The notes beneath the pieces are model-generated. The model ran no database searches, was not told the origin of the DNA, and saw only the letters and a program-made list of their open reading frames with translations. This document shows, piece by piece, positions 43,711 to 52,082 of a DNA stretch of 64,000 nt. Position numbers and translations under genes: made by a program. The stretch lies in contig DAOUDK010000014.1 in assembly GCA_034431315.1 (NCBI GenBank), positions 1 through 64,000 on the forward strand, read 5' to 3'. The stretch's first letter is position 1. Each line of letters begins with the position of its first letter. The stretch is from JAUWOY01 sp034431315. Lineage in GTDB: Bacteria; Chloroflexota; Anaerolineae; VGOG01.

Positions 43711-43761
43711 AATCTCCTCACCCGTCAACCCATACAACTCATACACCAGCGCGTCAATCTC
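43711..43761 (-). repeat. Copy A of the R-M enzyme tail (17 codons)
   Basis: Reads EIDALVYELYGLTGEEI, differing from the end of the intact R-M gene at four bases. It lies 11 bases beyond the stop codon of the 70-aa acidic protein and has no start of its own. The neighbouring 43572-43700 contains a repeat (GCGGATA words) and no gene that I can see. Confidence 0.85.
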
Positions 43762-43771
43762 TCCACGGGAG

Positions 43772-43984
43772 CTATCCCATCAATAGATACCCCAGCTCTT
43801 CCATTCGGCGATTCTCGGCTGGCGTTAGCTCGCGGATGTTGCTCCAGGTGACAAGGTTCAGCATTCCCTCGCTCAACTCACAGAACTCCTGTTTGCTCAA
43901 CTTGCGCCGCTTGCCGCCGTCATCGTCGTAGAACTCAAGGTAGTCTTCGTAGTCCTCTTCCCAGTAGGATAGGTCGTGGCTCAT
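43772..43984 (-). CDS. Small acidic protein of unknown function
   Basis: 70 aa, very acidic at the N-terminus ('SHDLSYWEEDYEDYLEFYDD'), then 'GKRRKLSKQEFCELSEGM' and 'TPAENRRMEELGYLLMG'. I do not recognise it. Its ATG overlaps the stop codon of tail copy B by 4 bases and is served by GGAGG within that copy. The intact R-M gene is joined to its own downstream gene in the same way. It may be a small partner (inhibitor or immunity protein) of a lost R-M gene. Confidence 0.6.
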   Translation of the reverse strand: MSHDLSYWEEDYEDYLEFYDDDGGKRRKLSKQEFCELSEGMLNLVTWSNIRELTPAENRRMEELGYLLMG

Positions 43985-44067
43985 TCTTCTCCCTCCACAA
44001 TTGCGATTTTCTCTCTCACTACCCCATACAACTCGTACACCAGCGCGTCAATCTCCACGTCGGTGCT
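43981..44067 (-). pseudogene. Copy B: remnant 3' end of an R-M methyltransferase gene
   Basis: In frame to its stop it reads DVEIDALVYELYGVVREKI then AIVEGEE, paralleling the end of the intact R-M enzyme (...EEIRVVEENQ). The core is 44005-44055. The frame open further upstream to 44268 is built from repeat sequence and copy C and is not a gene. The stop codon overlaps the next ATG by 4 bases. Confidence 0.75.
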
Positions 44068-44167
44068 TTGGATCACGAAGCAAGCGAAAAGCCACGAAAA
44101 GCACGAAACGCTTTCGCGCCTTTCTCCCCCTTTCGAGTCATTCGTGGTCCAAACCTTCTGCCGCTCC

Positions 44168-44218
44168 AATCTCCTCCGCCGCCAACCCATACAACTTGTA
44201 CACCAGCGCGTCAATCTC
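44168..44218 (-). repeat. Copy C of the R-M enzyme tail (17 codons)
   Basis: Reads EIDALVYKLYGLAAEEI and lies 13 bases beyond the stop codon of the HEPN-motif gene, in a different frame. The stretch from here to copy B (44068-44167) holds a CACGAA-type repeat and no gene. Confidence 0.85.
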
Positions 44219-44231
44219 GCGCTCGCTGGCG

Positions 44232-45851
44232 TCAACTTACCCAGCCTTTCTGCAGCGCATGTTTCCAAGAGTAAAGCATGGCGTGGTAAATCGCTGTATA
44301 CACTCTGCCATATAGATCACCATACAAATCATCTTCAAGTGTGTATTGATGGGCGGTGAGATTCCGAGCCCAGTAGGCCATCAGAAAGACTCTTATGATA
44401 TGCCCCTGTATCACTTGGTCAAGGAGTGGATCGGTATAGACATCGGTGATATTCCAGATGAACTCGCTTGGTTTCGTTGGAGTTGGGGGTTGCTTCTTAT
44501 CTCGTTCTTTCCAGAACTCGCTACACCATTCCTTGAACACTGTGTTGATCAGACTACCGAACGTGTCCATCCGACCAATGGGGTTGGGCAGCTTCTTGCC
44601 AATCTCTCGAATCAAACACTCCAAGCCGGTCGTGAGATTCTTCATCCCAATATAGAGCGATGTCCTATGGAACACTCTCGGATTGTTCACGGCCTCATCT
44701 GTATCGAACATCGTATAGGGGATGATAAACAGCCCGTTCGCCTCAATGAACTTCAAAAGCCCATCAATCTCTGTAGTGGAAATGTTGAGGTCGGGAAACT
44801 CCTTGTTGTAGTCATTCATCAACCGCTTGAACGTATCTCGAGCATAGTCTAGTACTTGTACTGCTCTGTCCAAGTGACGGAATTCTCGTTTGATCCAGAA
44901 TGTACTACGTTTGCCTAGTTCCTCGGCAATCTCATCAAATGATTGACCTGTTACGCCAGCGATAAACCTCGCCAGGAACACAACATCCTTCTCTAGTTCG
45001 CCTGCAAGTTTCATGCGTTCAGCGCGTTGGTAATCGCTGCGCAAATTCAACAGATGGACTAGGAACGTGTAAAGCTCATCCTCTGTAAGACCATGTTTAT
45101 TGCTCACGAATCTTGCGTGGGAGGATAGGCGGTCCAGGTATTCTTGATACTGTTTGACATCTAGCGTCCTGACGCTGTGCCGTTCCCAAAGTCGTGCAAA
45201 GGTTCTTCCACGCTCTCGATCATACATTGTGGTGTAGAAAGATAAAGCGTCAAAGAAGTGAGCATGCCCGCGAAAATCTCTGAGTATTTCCAACTTGCGT
45301 GCTGTGGGAAGCAGATACTTTTGCTTGAATTCATCAGGAAGATTATCGATCAAAAAGCGGTTTTTGTAGAGATCGGGGTATTTCTGAATCTCGTACAATT
45401 GATGAACTTGCCAGCAAGAATAGTAGGGAGTCGCAGTTGATTCAGCTATATCATAGTCATCGTGATGTTCAACCATTACTCGGGATGAGTCCCACGGTCG
45501 GTAATTGTCTGGGTCCGGTCGAACAAGATACGGATTCCGCCCAAACTCGCGGTCGAACGAATCCACCAATTCTTCATCTGTGAGTTGGGCATAGCTTTCT
45601 GGAAGAACAAGAGGAGTGTCACTAAGTCGATCTATCTCCGGCCATTCATGGGGGTATGGCATGTCCATTGACCGGTGCCGCCATTTATGCATACGTTTAA
45701 CGTACTCTCCAGGCACCACAACTCTTGCCACTGGAAACATGATACCGTTTTCTTCATAGTATTCCAACTCGTTCTCACTAACCTTTACATTCAGTTCTTG
45801 ACAATACCGAATGAAGTGGCGAAGTTCTAGATAGCGAGTACCGTAACTCAT
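44232..45851 (-). CDS. R-M-associated protein with C-terminal HEPN-type RNxxxH motif
   Basis: 539 aa, no family recognised. The N-terminus ('LRHFIRYCQELNVKVSENEL', 'YYEENGIMFPVARVV') has the look of a MerR-like winged helix. The middle is helical with many charged residues. The C-terminus carries RNLTAH (496-501) in 'FLMAYWARNLTAHQY', preceded by a helix 'LTTGLECLIREIGKKL', as in HEPN domains, whose RNxxxH forms an RNase active site in toxins and Abi proteins. The start overlaps the stop of the R-M gene by 4 bases (ATGA), so the two proteins are made together. It could be an RNA-cutting effector or a companion subunit of the R-M enzyme (inference). Confidence 0.7.
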   Translation of the reverse strand: MSYGTRYLELRHFIRYCQELNVKVSENELEYYEENGIMFPVARVVVPGEYVKRMHKWRHRSMDMPYPHEWPEIDRLSDTPLVLPESYAQLTDEELVDSFDREFGRNPYLVRPDPDNYRPWDSSRVMVEHHDDYDIAESTATPYYSCWQVHQLYEIQKYPDLYKNRFLIDNLPDEFKQKYLLPTARKLEILRDFRGHAHFFDALSFYTTMYDRERGRTFARLWERHSVRTLDVKQYQEYLDRLSSHARFVSNKHGLTEDELYTFLVHLLNLRSDYQRAERMKLAGELEKDVVFLARFIAGVTGQSFDEIAEELGKRSTFWIKREFRHLDRAVQVLDYARDTFKRLMNDYNKEFPDLNISTTEIDGLLKFIEANGLFIIPYTMFDTDEAVNNPRVFHRTSLYIGMKNLTTGLECLIREIGKKLPNPIGRMDTFGSLINTVFKEWCSEFWKERDKKQPPTPTKPSEFIWNITDVYTDPLLDQVIQGHIIRVFLMAYWARNLTAHQYTLEDDLYGDLYGRVYTAIYHAMLYSWKHALQKGWVS

Positions 45852-48775
45852 TGGTTCTCCTCCACTACTCTGATCTCCTCCTCCGTCAACCCATACAACT
45901 CATACACCAGCGCATCAATCTCCGCATCAAGCCGCTCAATGCGGCGGGCCAGGTCGTAGCGGCGGTCCTCTTTCAGCGCCTCGGCCTGGGCGTGCTCCTT
46001 TTGCAGCCGCAGCATCTCTTCCACCAGCGCCACCATCCTGTCATGCCGCGCCACGTCCGCCGGGGCGTCGAAGTTGATGGGGCGGATGGGGAGCATTTCA
46101 AGATATTGCCGGTTACAGGAATAGAACCCACCCCGAAACGGCGTACTGATGCGACGGAGATAGAAGGTCAGAAGCTTGCTATTGAGCAGGGCAGTGATGT
46201 ACAGATACGCATCTCGGCCCTCAGTTCGAAGTGTGACACCGCCGACATCCACGTTGTCCAGATAGTATTCGCCATCCTCGTCGTAGAAGGCTTGAATATT
46301 ACGTACAAGACGGGGAACGCAAATCTTGGGTTTCTCCTGAATACCAAGATTCTGCGTTCTACCAAATCTGTACCATCGCTGATCTTTGAAACGACCTCGT
46401 TCCCGGTTCTCTAATACAGTTTTGTTTCTGAGAAGGTAGGCAAGAGTTAATGGCGCCATATCTGCCAACTGCTGTTCTGCGATTAGTTCAGCCTGAGAAT
46501 CGGTCACAATGTAGGGAAATAGAATATATTGCTGCTTTGGCGGAATGCGATATCTCTTCACATCTACGCCACTGACGAGTGAATGAATGAACGTACCCTC
46601 AAGTACCACGGTTTCGTCGAGGGACTTGGAGTACAGTCGGCGTTTGCCCTCCCCGGTCTCGCCACGATCTTCCAGATGATAGACCGCATCGGCGCTGGTT
46701 TGCAGACCTACAAAGATTCTTTCAGCCACTTCCTTCAGCTTTGGGAATGTGTTCAGCTTCTCCATTAACTCATAGGCCGGGCCAGCCGATAAGACCCAGG
46801 GCTCATCAGTCAGCCGCTCGGTCCTGATTTCCGCCCACTCAATGTCTTCTTCTTCCAAATGCCCCACTTCTTTCACTTCCTCCATGTCTCTCACTTCACC
46901 ATACCAGAAAGTCTCTGCACCTTCTTTCTGTAGGAACAACAGACAGGTATACGTGGTGGCTCCCTCGAAAACCTGACCGTGTTTGAAGTTCACGAAGCGG
47001 ATCACAGCCTTGTGATCTGTCAGGAGCTTGCGGAGCTTTTTCCCGTAGGTTGCTGTTGTGAACTTATTGGGCAGGATGAAACCCATCACCCCGCCGGGAC
47101 GCAACAACTCCAGTGCCCGCTCCACGAACAGCACATAGATGTCGTAGCTGCCGCCTGCTGCCTGGTAGTGGTCGCCGTACCAGCGGGCGTCATCTTTGGG
47201 CAAGGTCTGGATGCGGATGTACGGCGGATTGCCCACAATCACGTCAAACCCACCCCGTTCCATGATTTTGGGAAACTGTTCCTCCCAGTCGAAGGGGTGC
47301 TTGTCGCGCCAGTTGGAACCGAAGGCGGTTTTCAATTCTCCGGGCGTACCACTGATCAGGGAATTGCCCTGGCGGATGTTTTCCAGCCTGGGCAACTCAC
47401 CGCGCTGGTTCACGGCCTTGAGCAACAGGTTCAGGCGGGCGATCTCTACTGCCTGGGCGTCCAGGTCCACTCCGTACAGGTTGCCGGTCAGGATCTCCAT
47501 GCGGCGGGCGAAGTCGTGTATGTCCCCGGCCGCGCTGGCGGCGTTCTGCCCGCGCACTCCGGCCAGGTAGCGATCCAGCACGTCAAAGGCCTCGATGAGG
47601 AACGAACCGGAGCCGCAGGCCATGTCCAGCACTTTCACCTGGCGAGCCTGCTCGTAGTCCTGCTCCTCCAGCAAACGGCCCAACGTCTGCCCCACGATGT
47701 AGCGCACCACGAACTGCGGCGTGTAATAGATGCCCTGGGCCTTGCGTCTGGCCCGCTTGTCAACGACCTGCTTGCCCTCCGGGTCCTGCGCCCGGTGTCC
47801 CAGGTATTGCTCGTAGATGCCTCCCAGCACGTCGGCGTCAATGGCGTTGAAATCGTACAGGCCGTAGCCGCCCGGCAGCTCGTACAGCCCCTCGATGATC
47901 CGCTCGAAGGGGGTTGGCTCACTGGTCAGTTCCTCGCAGAAGTGGGGGGCGAAGAGGCGGGTGTCGTAGATGTCATCGAACTCTCGGAAGAGGGTGTTGA
48001 GCGCCTGCACCAGGTCCTTCTTGCGTCCCTGGTCGCGCCACTGGCGCAGCATCGGCTGCAAGCGGTAGGGCTCTATCTCGCGGTCCTCACAGGTGCGGAT
48101 GAAGATCAGCCGGTCGAGGATGCGCTGCACGGCCTGGTCAATCTGCTCGATGGACCGCTGAGGGTTGTAGGGGCGCAGATGGCGGAAGAGCTCGCGCCGC
48201 CACTCGGTCAGGTCGGCGAACAGCAGGCGGCTGACCGGCGTCTTCTTGACCTTTTTGCCCACGGCCTCGGCTGCCCGGTCGAGCGCCCCCTCCTCCATCG
48301 CCGAACGCGACAGCAACCACAGGTCGTCAAAGCGATCCAGATACTCGTTCCAATAGAGGTCCTTGAAGATGGCGCGGACTGGATGGGTCTCCTGCCACTC
48401 GGCGTTGAAGACCTTGAGCCCCTCAAAGTCGCTGAGGACGGCCCAGGTGACGCCTTTGAGCCAGGCGTAGTTGATGGCCTGCCGCGCCCAGCGGGGGTCT
48501 TCCAGGTCAGCCGGGATTTTCTTGGTCTCCAGGAAGAAGCGAGGGATGCTGCCCAGGCGGAAGGCAAAATCCACGAAGCCGCGCGATACCCTTTCCTCGG
48601 GGCTGACCTCGCGGGTGTTCTCGATGTTCCAGCCCAGAGCGCGGAAAAGGGGCAGAATGAACTCCTGCCGGGTGGCGGGTTCATTGTACCGCTTGCGGTT
48701 GCGGGCGCTCAGCCTGGCGAATCGCTCCACCAGCCCTTCGACCTCGATTTTGGCGTCAGCGTAGGACACGGCCAC
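45848..48775 (-). CDS. Eco57I-type fused restriction-modification enzyme (type IIG)
   Basis: 975 aa. The N-terminal nuclease region has D69 and E83-T-K85 ('GFVDFAFRL...FFLETKK'), a PD-(D/E)xK pattern. A helical segment follows, then the N6-adenine methyltransferase: 'GIYYTPQFVVRYIVGQTLGR' (348-367), motif I DMACGSGSF (384-392) and catalytic NPPY (516-519). The C-terminal half is the target-recognition region ('PFRGGFYSCNRQYLEMLPI'), ending EIDALVYELYGLTEEEI. Type IIG enzymes methylate one strand and cut nearby unmodified DNA. No separate restriction or specificity gene is present. Confidence 0.9.
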   Translation of the reverse strand: MAVSYADAKIEVEGLVERFARLSARNRKRYNEPATRQEFILPLFRALGWNIENTREVSPEERVSRGFVDFAFRLGSIPRFFLETKKIPADLEDPRWARQAINYAWLKGVTWAVLSDFEGLKVFNAEWQETHPVRAIFKDLYWNEYLDRFDDLWLLSRSAMEEGALDRAAEAVGKKVKKTPVSRLLFADLTEWRRELFRHLRPYNPQRSIEQIDQAVQRILDRLIFIRTCEDREIEPYRLQPMLRQWRDQGRKKDLVQALNTLFREFDDIYDTRLFAPHFCEELTSEPTPFERIIEGLYELPGGYGLYDFNAIDADVLGGIYEQYLGHRAQDPEGKQVVDKRARRKAQGIYYTPQFVVRYIVGQTLGRLLEEQDYEQARQVKVLDMACGSGSFLIEAFDVLDRYLAGVRGQNAASAAGDIHDFARRMEILTGNLYGVDLDAQAVEIARLNLLLKAVNQRGELPRLENIRQGNSLISGTPGELKTAFGSNWRDKHPFDWEEQFPKIMERGGFDVIVGNPPYIRIQTLPKDDARWYGDHYQAAGGSYDIYVLFVERALELLRPGGVMGFILPNKFTTATYGKKLRKLLTDHKAVIRFVNFKHGQVFEGATTYTCLLFLQKEGAETFWYGEVRDMEEVKEVGHLEEEDIEWAEIRTERLTDEPWVLSAGPAYELMEKLNTFPKLKEVAERIFVGLQTSADAVYHLEDRGETGEGKRRLYSKSLDETVVLEGTFIHSLVSGVDVKRYRIPPKQQYILFPYIVTDSQAELIAEQQLADMAPLTLAYLLRNKTVLENRERGRFKDQRWYRFGRTQNLGIQEKPKICVPRLVRNIQAFYDEDGEYYLDNVDVGGVTLRTEGRDAYLYITALLNSKLLTFYLRRISTPFRGGFYSCNRQYLEMLPIRPINFDAPADVARHDRMVALVEEMLRLQKEHAQAEALKEDRRYDLARRIERLDAEIDALVYELYGLTEEEIRVVEENQ

Positions 48776-48795
48776 TATGCTTCTCCCTTCTCGTA

Positions 48796-49719
48796 TCAGG
48801 CAAACAACATCTTCCTCAACTCTCTCAGCCTATCCACCCCCTTCACCTCGTGGGCGAAAAGGGGGAGGGTGATGATTTCCATCGTCTGTCCGTATTCGTC
48901 GGCCAGCAGGTTGATGTACGGGGTTTGCATTTCCTTTCTGATATGGTGGAATTCGCAGTCGGGGTTCTTGATGACGTTGTTTATGATCAGGTAGTGGATG
49001 GGAAGGCCGTATCTCTCGAATTCCCCGACCAGTCTCCTGGCCTGATACACCCCCAGGGCCTCAGGGATGGTGACCAGGATGAACTCCGTGTTGTCTGGAT
49101 TCCTCACAAAATCCGTCACCTCTTGGGCCAGGGCTTTCCAGCTATCTATCAGCTCGAGGAAGGGGACCTTCTTCAACTTGAAGGTATCGCGGACCTCGAA
49201 GTAGAACTTGGGGGCCAGGCGCAGGTGCTTCAGGAATTTGTGCGGCAGGTCCAGCAGGCGCAAGGTGTCGCCCGCCGGAGCTGTGTCCCAAACGATGAGG
49301 TCATAGCGCCCATCCTTGACCCGCTCCAGTATGTAGTCCAGCATGAACTCTTCCTGGATTCCCGGTGCTATGGCGACGTAATCTATGATCTCGTCGTATT
49401 CCATGTCTATCAGGGAAGAGGCGGCCTCGTACACCTCTGGCCCAAATTTCTCCTTCCACCTCTTCATCACCTCGTCGGGAGAGATCTCAAGCGCGTAGAG
49501 GTTTTCCATGCCCTTCACCGGCTTTTCCGTCGCCCCTACCTCCATCTCGAAGATGTCCGACAGGGAGGGGGTGAGGTCGCTGGAGATGATCAGGGTCTTC
49601 CTGCCCGCCGAGGCGTAGTGGAGGGCGGTGGTGGCAGAGCAGGTTGTCTTGCCCACTCCTCCTTTTCCTCCGAACATGAGGACGCGCTTGTTGGTGTGAT
49701 CCAGTTCTGAAAGAGACAT
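48796..49719 (-). CDS. ArsA/Get3-family ATPase (third copy)
   Basis: 307 aa. Walker A GKGGVGKT (18-25); switch I SSDLTPSLSDIF with Asp48; switch II DTAPAGDTLRLLDL, where GDT replaces GHT. It is a separate lineage from the pair at 23.9-25.9 kb, with no neighbour of arsenic type. It has its own promoter facing away from fmt, and no C-terminal tail cargo genes nearby. It could serve protein targeting or metal trafficking. Confidence 0.88.
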   Translation of the reverse strand: MSLSELDHTNKRVLMFGGKGGVGKTTCSATTALHYASAGRKTLIISSDLTPSLSDIFEMEVGATEKPVKGMENLYALEISPDEVMKRWKEKFGPEVYEAASSLIDMEYDEIIDYVAIAPGIQEEFMLDYILERVKDGRYDLIVWDTAPAGDTLRLLDLPHKFLKHLRLAPKFYFEVRDTFKLKKVPFLELIDSWKALAQEVTDFVRNPDNTEFILVTIPEALGVYQARRLVGEFERYGLPIHYLIINNVIKNPDCEFHHIRKEMQTPYINLLADEYGQTMEIITLPLFAHEVKGVDRLRELRKMLFA

Positions 49720-49756
49720 CTGACTTCGCTAACTCCTCTCTTTGGCTTCGGGCCTG

Positions 49757-49785
49757 ATTTTACCACATGTTGCCCTAAATCGCAA
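49757..49785 (-). promoter_or_regulatory. Sigma70-type promoter of the third ArsA-like gene
   Basis: Minus strand: TTGCGA, 17-base spacer, TAAAAT, about 40 bases before the gene. Confidence 0.65.
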
Positions 49786-49798
49786 CAATGTCTTCGCC

Positions 49799-49827
49799 TT
49801 GCCCAGTAGCCCAAAATGTGATACAAT
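49799..49827 (+). promoter_or_regulatory. Sigma70-type promoter of the fmt operon
   Basis: Plus strand: TTGCCC, 17-base spacer, TACAAT, 17 bases before the fmt start codon, so the leader is only about 10 bases long and includes GGGGGAG as ribosome site. Confidence 0.7.
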
Positions 49828-49844
49828 CACTGTGGGGGAGAACT

Positions 49845-50783
49845 ATGGAAAAGCTAATCTTCATGGGCACGCCGGATTTCGCGGTGCCCGTTTTGAAGGC
49901 CCTGATCGGACGATACGAGATCGTGGGAGTGGTCACCCAGCCCGACCGACGGGCGAGACGGGGCCGCAAGTTGGAGGCATCGCCCGTGAAGGTTGTGGCC
50001 CTGGCCCACGACTTGCCAGTGCTGCAGCCGCCCAGCCTGCGTCGGCCTGACGCCGTGGCCGAACTTAGAGCCTTGGCGCCCGACGTGATCGTGGTGGCCG
50101 CTTACGGCCAGATACTCCCAGCCGAAGTGCTGGCCATCCCACCCAGGGGTTGCCTCAACGTCCACGCTTCGCTCCTGCCCAGGTGCCGGGGCGCGGCCCC
50201 GGTCTCGGCCGCCATCCTGGCCGGTGACGAGGAGACAGGAGTCACTATCATGCTCATGGATGAGGGGATGGATACCGGCCCGATTTTGTCCCAAGCCACC
50301 TGTCCCATATCTCCCCAGGATACGAGGGAATCGCTGAGAGCCAGGCTAGCTCAGTTGGGGGCTGATCTGATGATGGACACTTTGCCCCGCTGGCTGGCAG
50401 GTGAGATTGAGCCTCAGCCTCAGGATCATGACCAGGCCACCTACTGCTGCCTCATCGCCAAGGAGGATGGCCTGATAGATTGGTCCCAACCGGCCATCGA
50501 GATCTGCCGTAGTTGCCGGGCCTATTGCTCCTGGCCGGGCATCTATACGTATTGGCGAGGCAAGCTGCTCAAGGTGCTCAGCGCCGATGCGCTGCCCCAG
50601 TGGGCGGGCGAGGGGGAGCCAGGGCGGGTGATGGCTCTGGATGAGGGCCTAGCCGTTGCCACCGGGAAGGGAGCCCTGCTTCTGGGCGAGGTGCAGTTGG
50701 CGGGCAAAAGGGCCTTGAGTGCCGAGGACTTCTCCAGAGGGCAGAGGGATTTTGTGGGTTCGGTGCTGGAGCGGGGAGGTTAG
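49845..50783 (+). CDS. fmt: Methionyl-tRNA formyltransferase
   Basis: 312 aa, full length, started at MEKLIFMGTPDFAVPVL because GGGGGAG lies 5 bases before and the promoter lies within the longer open frame. Motifs: 'YGQILPAEVLAIPPRGCLNV', the catalytic 'HASLLPRCRGAAPVSAAILA' and 'TGVTIMLMDEGMDTGPIL'. It puts a formyl group from 10-formyl-THF on Met-tRNAi. It leads a plus-strand operon with four surface or membrane genes; the usual partner def is not present. Confidence 0.93.
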   Translation: MEKLIFMGTPDFAVPVLKALIGRYEIVGVVTQPDRRARRGRKLEASPVKVVALAHDLPVLQPPSLRRPDAVAELRALAPDVIVVAAYGQILPAEVLAIPPRGCLNVHASLLPRCRGAAPVSAAILAGDEETGVTIMLMDEGMDTGPILSQATCPISPQDTRESLRARLAQLGADLMMDTLPRWLAGEIEPQPQDHDQATYCCLIAKEDGLIDWSQPAIEICRSCRAYCSWPGIYTYWRGKLLKVLSADALPQWAGEGEPGRVMALDEGLAVATGKGALLLGEVQLAGKRALSAEDFSRGQRDFVGSVLERGG

Positions 50784-50789
50784 CAGAAG

Positions 50790-52058
50790 ATGTCAGCAAT
50801 TGCGCACATTTGGGAAACGAAGGGCTCAAAAACCTGGTTTCTGGCCGCAGTGATCTTGGCCTCGATGGTCGCGATAGGTTGTGTTCTGGCCCTGTCCAGT
50901 CCAACGGTGGGGGGAAGTGGATCCGAACGGAGCGGGGTCTTTGAGATCGAGTCCCCTGTCTCCTCTTCCGAGCAGTATGATCCCAGAAGCAAAAGCAAAC
51001 TCTCCGCGAGGTATCCAGTCACACGGGCAGATAAAACCGAGGATGGAAGCAGGCTCATCTTTCCCCTGGTGCTCGTGGGGGAAGCTGATCTGATCGAAGA
51101 GGAGAAAATCTTTCTGCCGCTGTTTACCAAACCCAGAGCGCTCTGCGCCAACCGCGTCGTCAGGACCGGCGACAAGCTCACTTTCAACGGTCGAGAGATT
51201 CGGTTGATAGGCATGAACGTGGCCTACATCCTCGAAGAGTGGTTCCCGGAGAGCGAATGGGAGGAAATACTCTCCTTCTTGTCTCGTTCTGGAAATACCA
51301 TCCGCATCCCCGTTTTTCCCAAGCATGCGCGGGATGGCGGGCTCGATCGAGTGGAACGGTTGATCCGCCTGGGCGGCGAGTACGACCTGAAGTTCATCAT
51401 CGTCCTCGAGGGCTACATGGCGGCCGACTATCCTATCAAGAGCGAGGCCTGGTTTGATTCGGGATACAGGGATGAGTACATGGATCATCTGACAAGCGTG
51501 GTTACCAGGCTCAGGGATTTTCCCCAGGTGGCGCTGTGGCAGTTGATGGGAGAGCCCAGTTGTGCTCCTGAGGGAGGGAAGCGGTCTTGCTACAACTCGC
51601 TGGTCGAATGGGCCAGGGTGGCCTCTGAGGAGATAAAGAGGCTCGACCCCTGCCGGCCCGTGGCCGTGGGGATGATCTCGGTTGGTGGGCCTCAGCCTCA
51701 GGGGGAGGAAGCCTGGCGCAAGATGCACACTTTCCCCTCAATTGATGCTGTGACGGTTCATGTGTGGACCAACGTCTGGGATGAGCGGGAGCTGAGGATT
51801 GCCGACGAATTGAACCTGCCCGTGCTCTACACCGAGGTCTACCATCGTGCGTACAAGAAGAATGGTCGCCTTATCCGCCCAGGAATCTTGGAGGAAAGGT
51901 CGCCCATTATCGAGGAGTACATGCAGCGATCCTTCGAGGCGGGAGTGGACGGCATAATCCTCTGGCAGTACATCCACCAGGGCTACTGCGGGGAGTTGGA
52001 TTACAATCAGAGCGACCCCGTTTGGAAGGTGCTTCGGTCTTTCTCAATTGAACAGTGA
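50790..52058 (+). CDS. Membrane-anchored GH5-like glycoside hydrolase with altered NEP motif
   Basis: 422 aa. The hydrophobic stretch 16-36 anchors it. The catalytic barrel runs from about 125 to 415: 'FNGREIRLIGMNVAYILEEW', 'GNTIRIPVFPKHARD', the acid/base site 'WQLMGEPSC' (E255) and the nucleophile 'NLPVLYTEVYH' (E349). In GH5/clan A enzymes the acid/base is in NEP; here the Asn is Gly254. The family cleaves beta-mannan or glucan. Near the start, 'KTWFL' is encoded by the exact right arm of the 34-base inverted repeat seen at 32924. It follows fmt by 6 bases. Confidence 0.78.
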   Translation: MSAIAHIWETKGSKTWFLAAVILASMVAIGCVLALSSPTVGGSGSERSGVFEIESPVSSSEQYDPRSKSKLSARYPVTRADKTEDGSRLIFPLVLVGEADLIEEEKIFLPLFTKPRALCANRVVRTGDKLTFNGREIRLIGMNVAYILEEWFPESEWEEILSFLSRSGNTIRIPVFPKHARDGGLDRVERLIRLGGEYDLKFIIVLEGYMAADYPIKSEAWFDSGYRDEYMDHLTSVVTRLRDFPQVALWQLMGEPSCAPEGGKRSCYNSLVEWARVASEEIKRLDPCRPVAVGMISVGGPQPQGEEAWRKMHTFPSIDAVTVHVWTNVWDERELRIADELNLPVLYTEVYHRAYKKNGRLIRPGILEERSPIIEEYMQRSFEAGVDGIILWQYIHQGYCGELDYNQSDPVWKVLRSFSIEQ

Positions 52059-52082
52059 CCGTCTTTTGGAGCGTGTTGATCT

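Noticed and set aside
43981..44268. 95-aa frame as a small gene
   Set aside because: Its N-terminal part is built from tail copy C read in another frame and a CACGAA repeat; only the C-terminal tail copy B is meaningful, as a remnant.
44232..48775. BREX or DISARM locus
   Set aside because: Only a fused R-M enzyme and one partner are present; no PglZ, BrxC, BrxL, helicase or DUF1998 gene was seen.
46979..48994. 671-aa plus-strand frame opposite the R-M gene
   Set aside because: The minus strand encodes a complete methyltransferase with catalytic motifs; the plus frame has no recognisable domain and no ribosome site.
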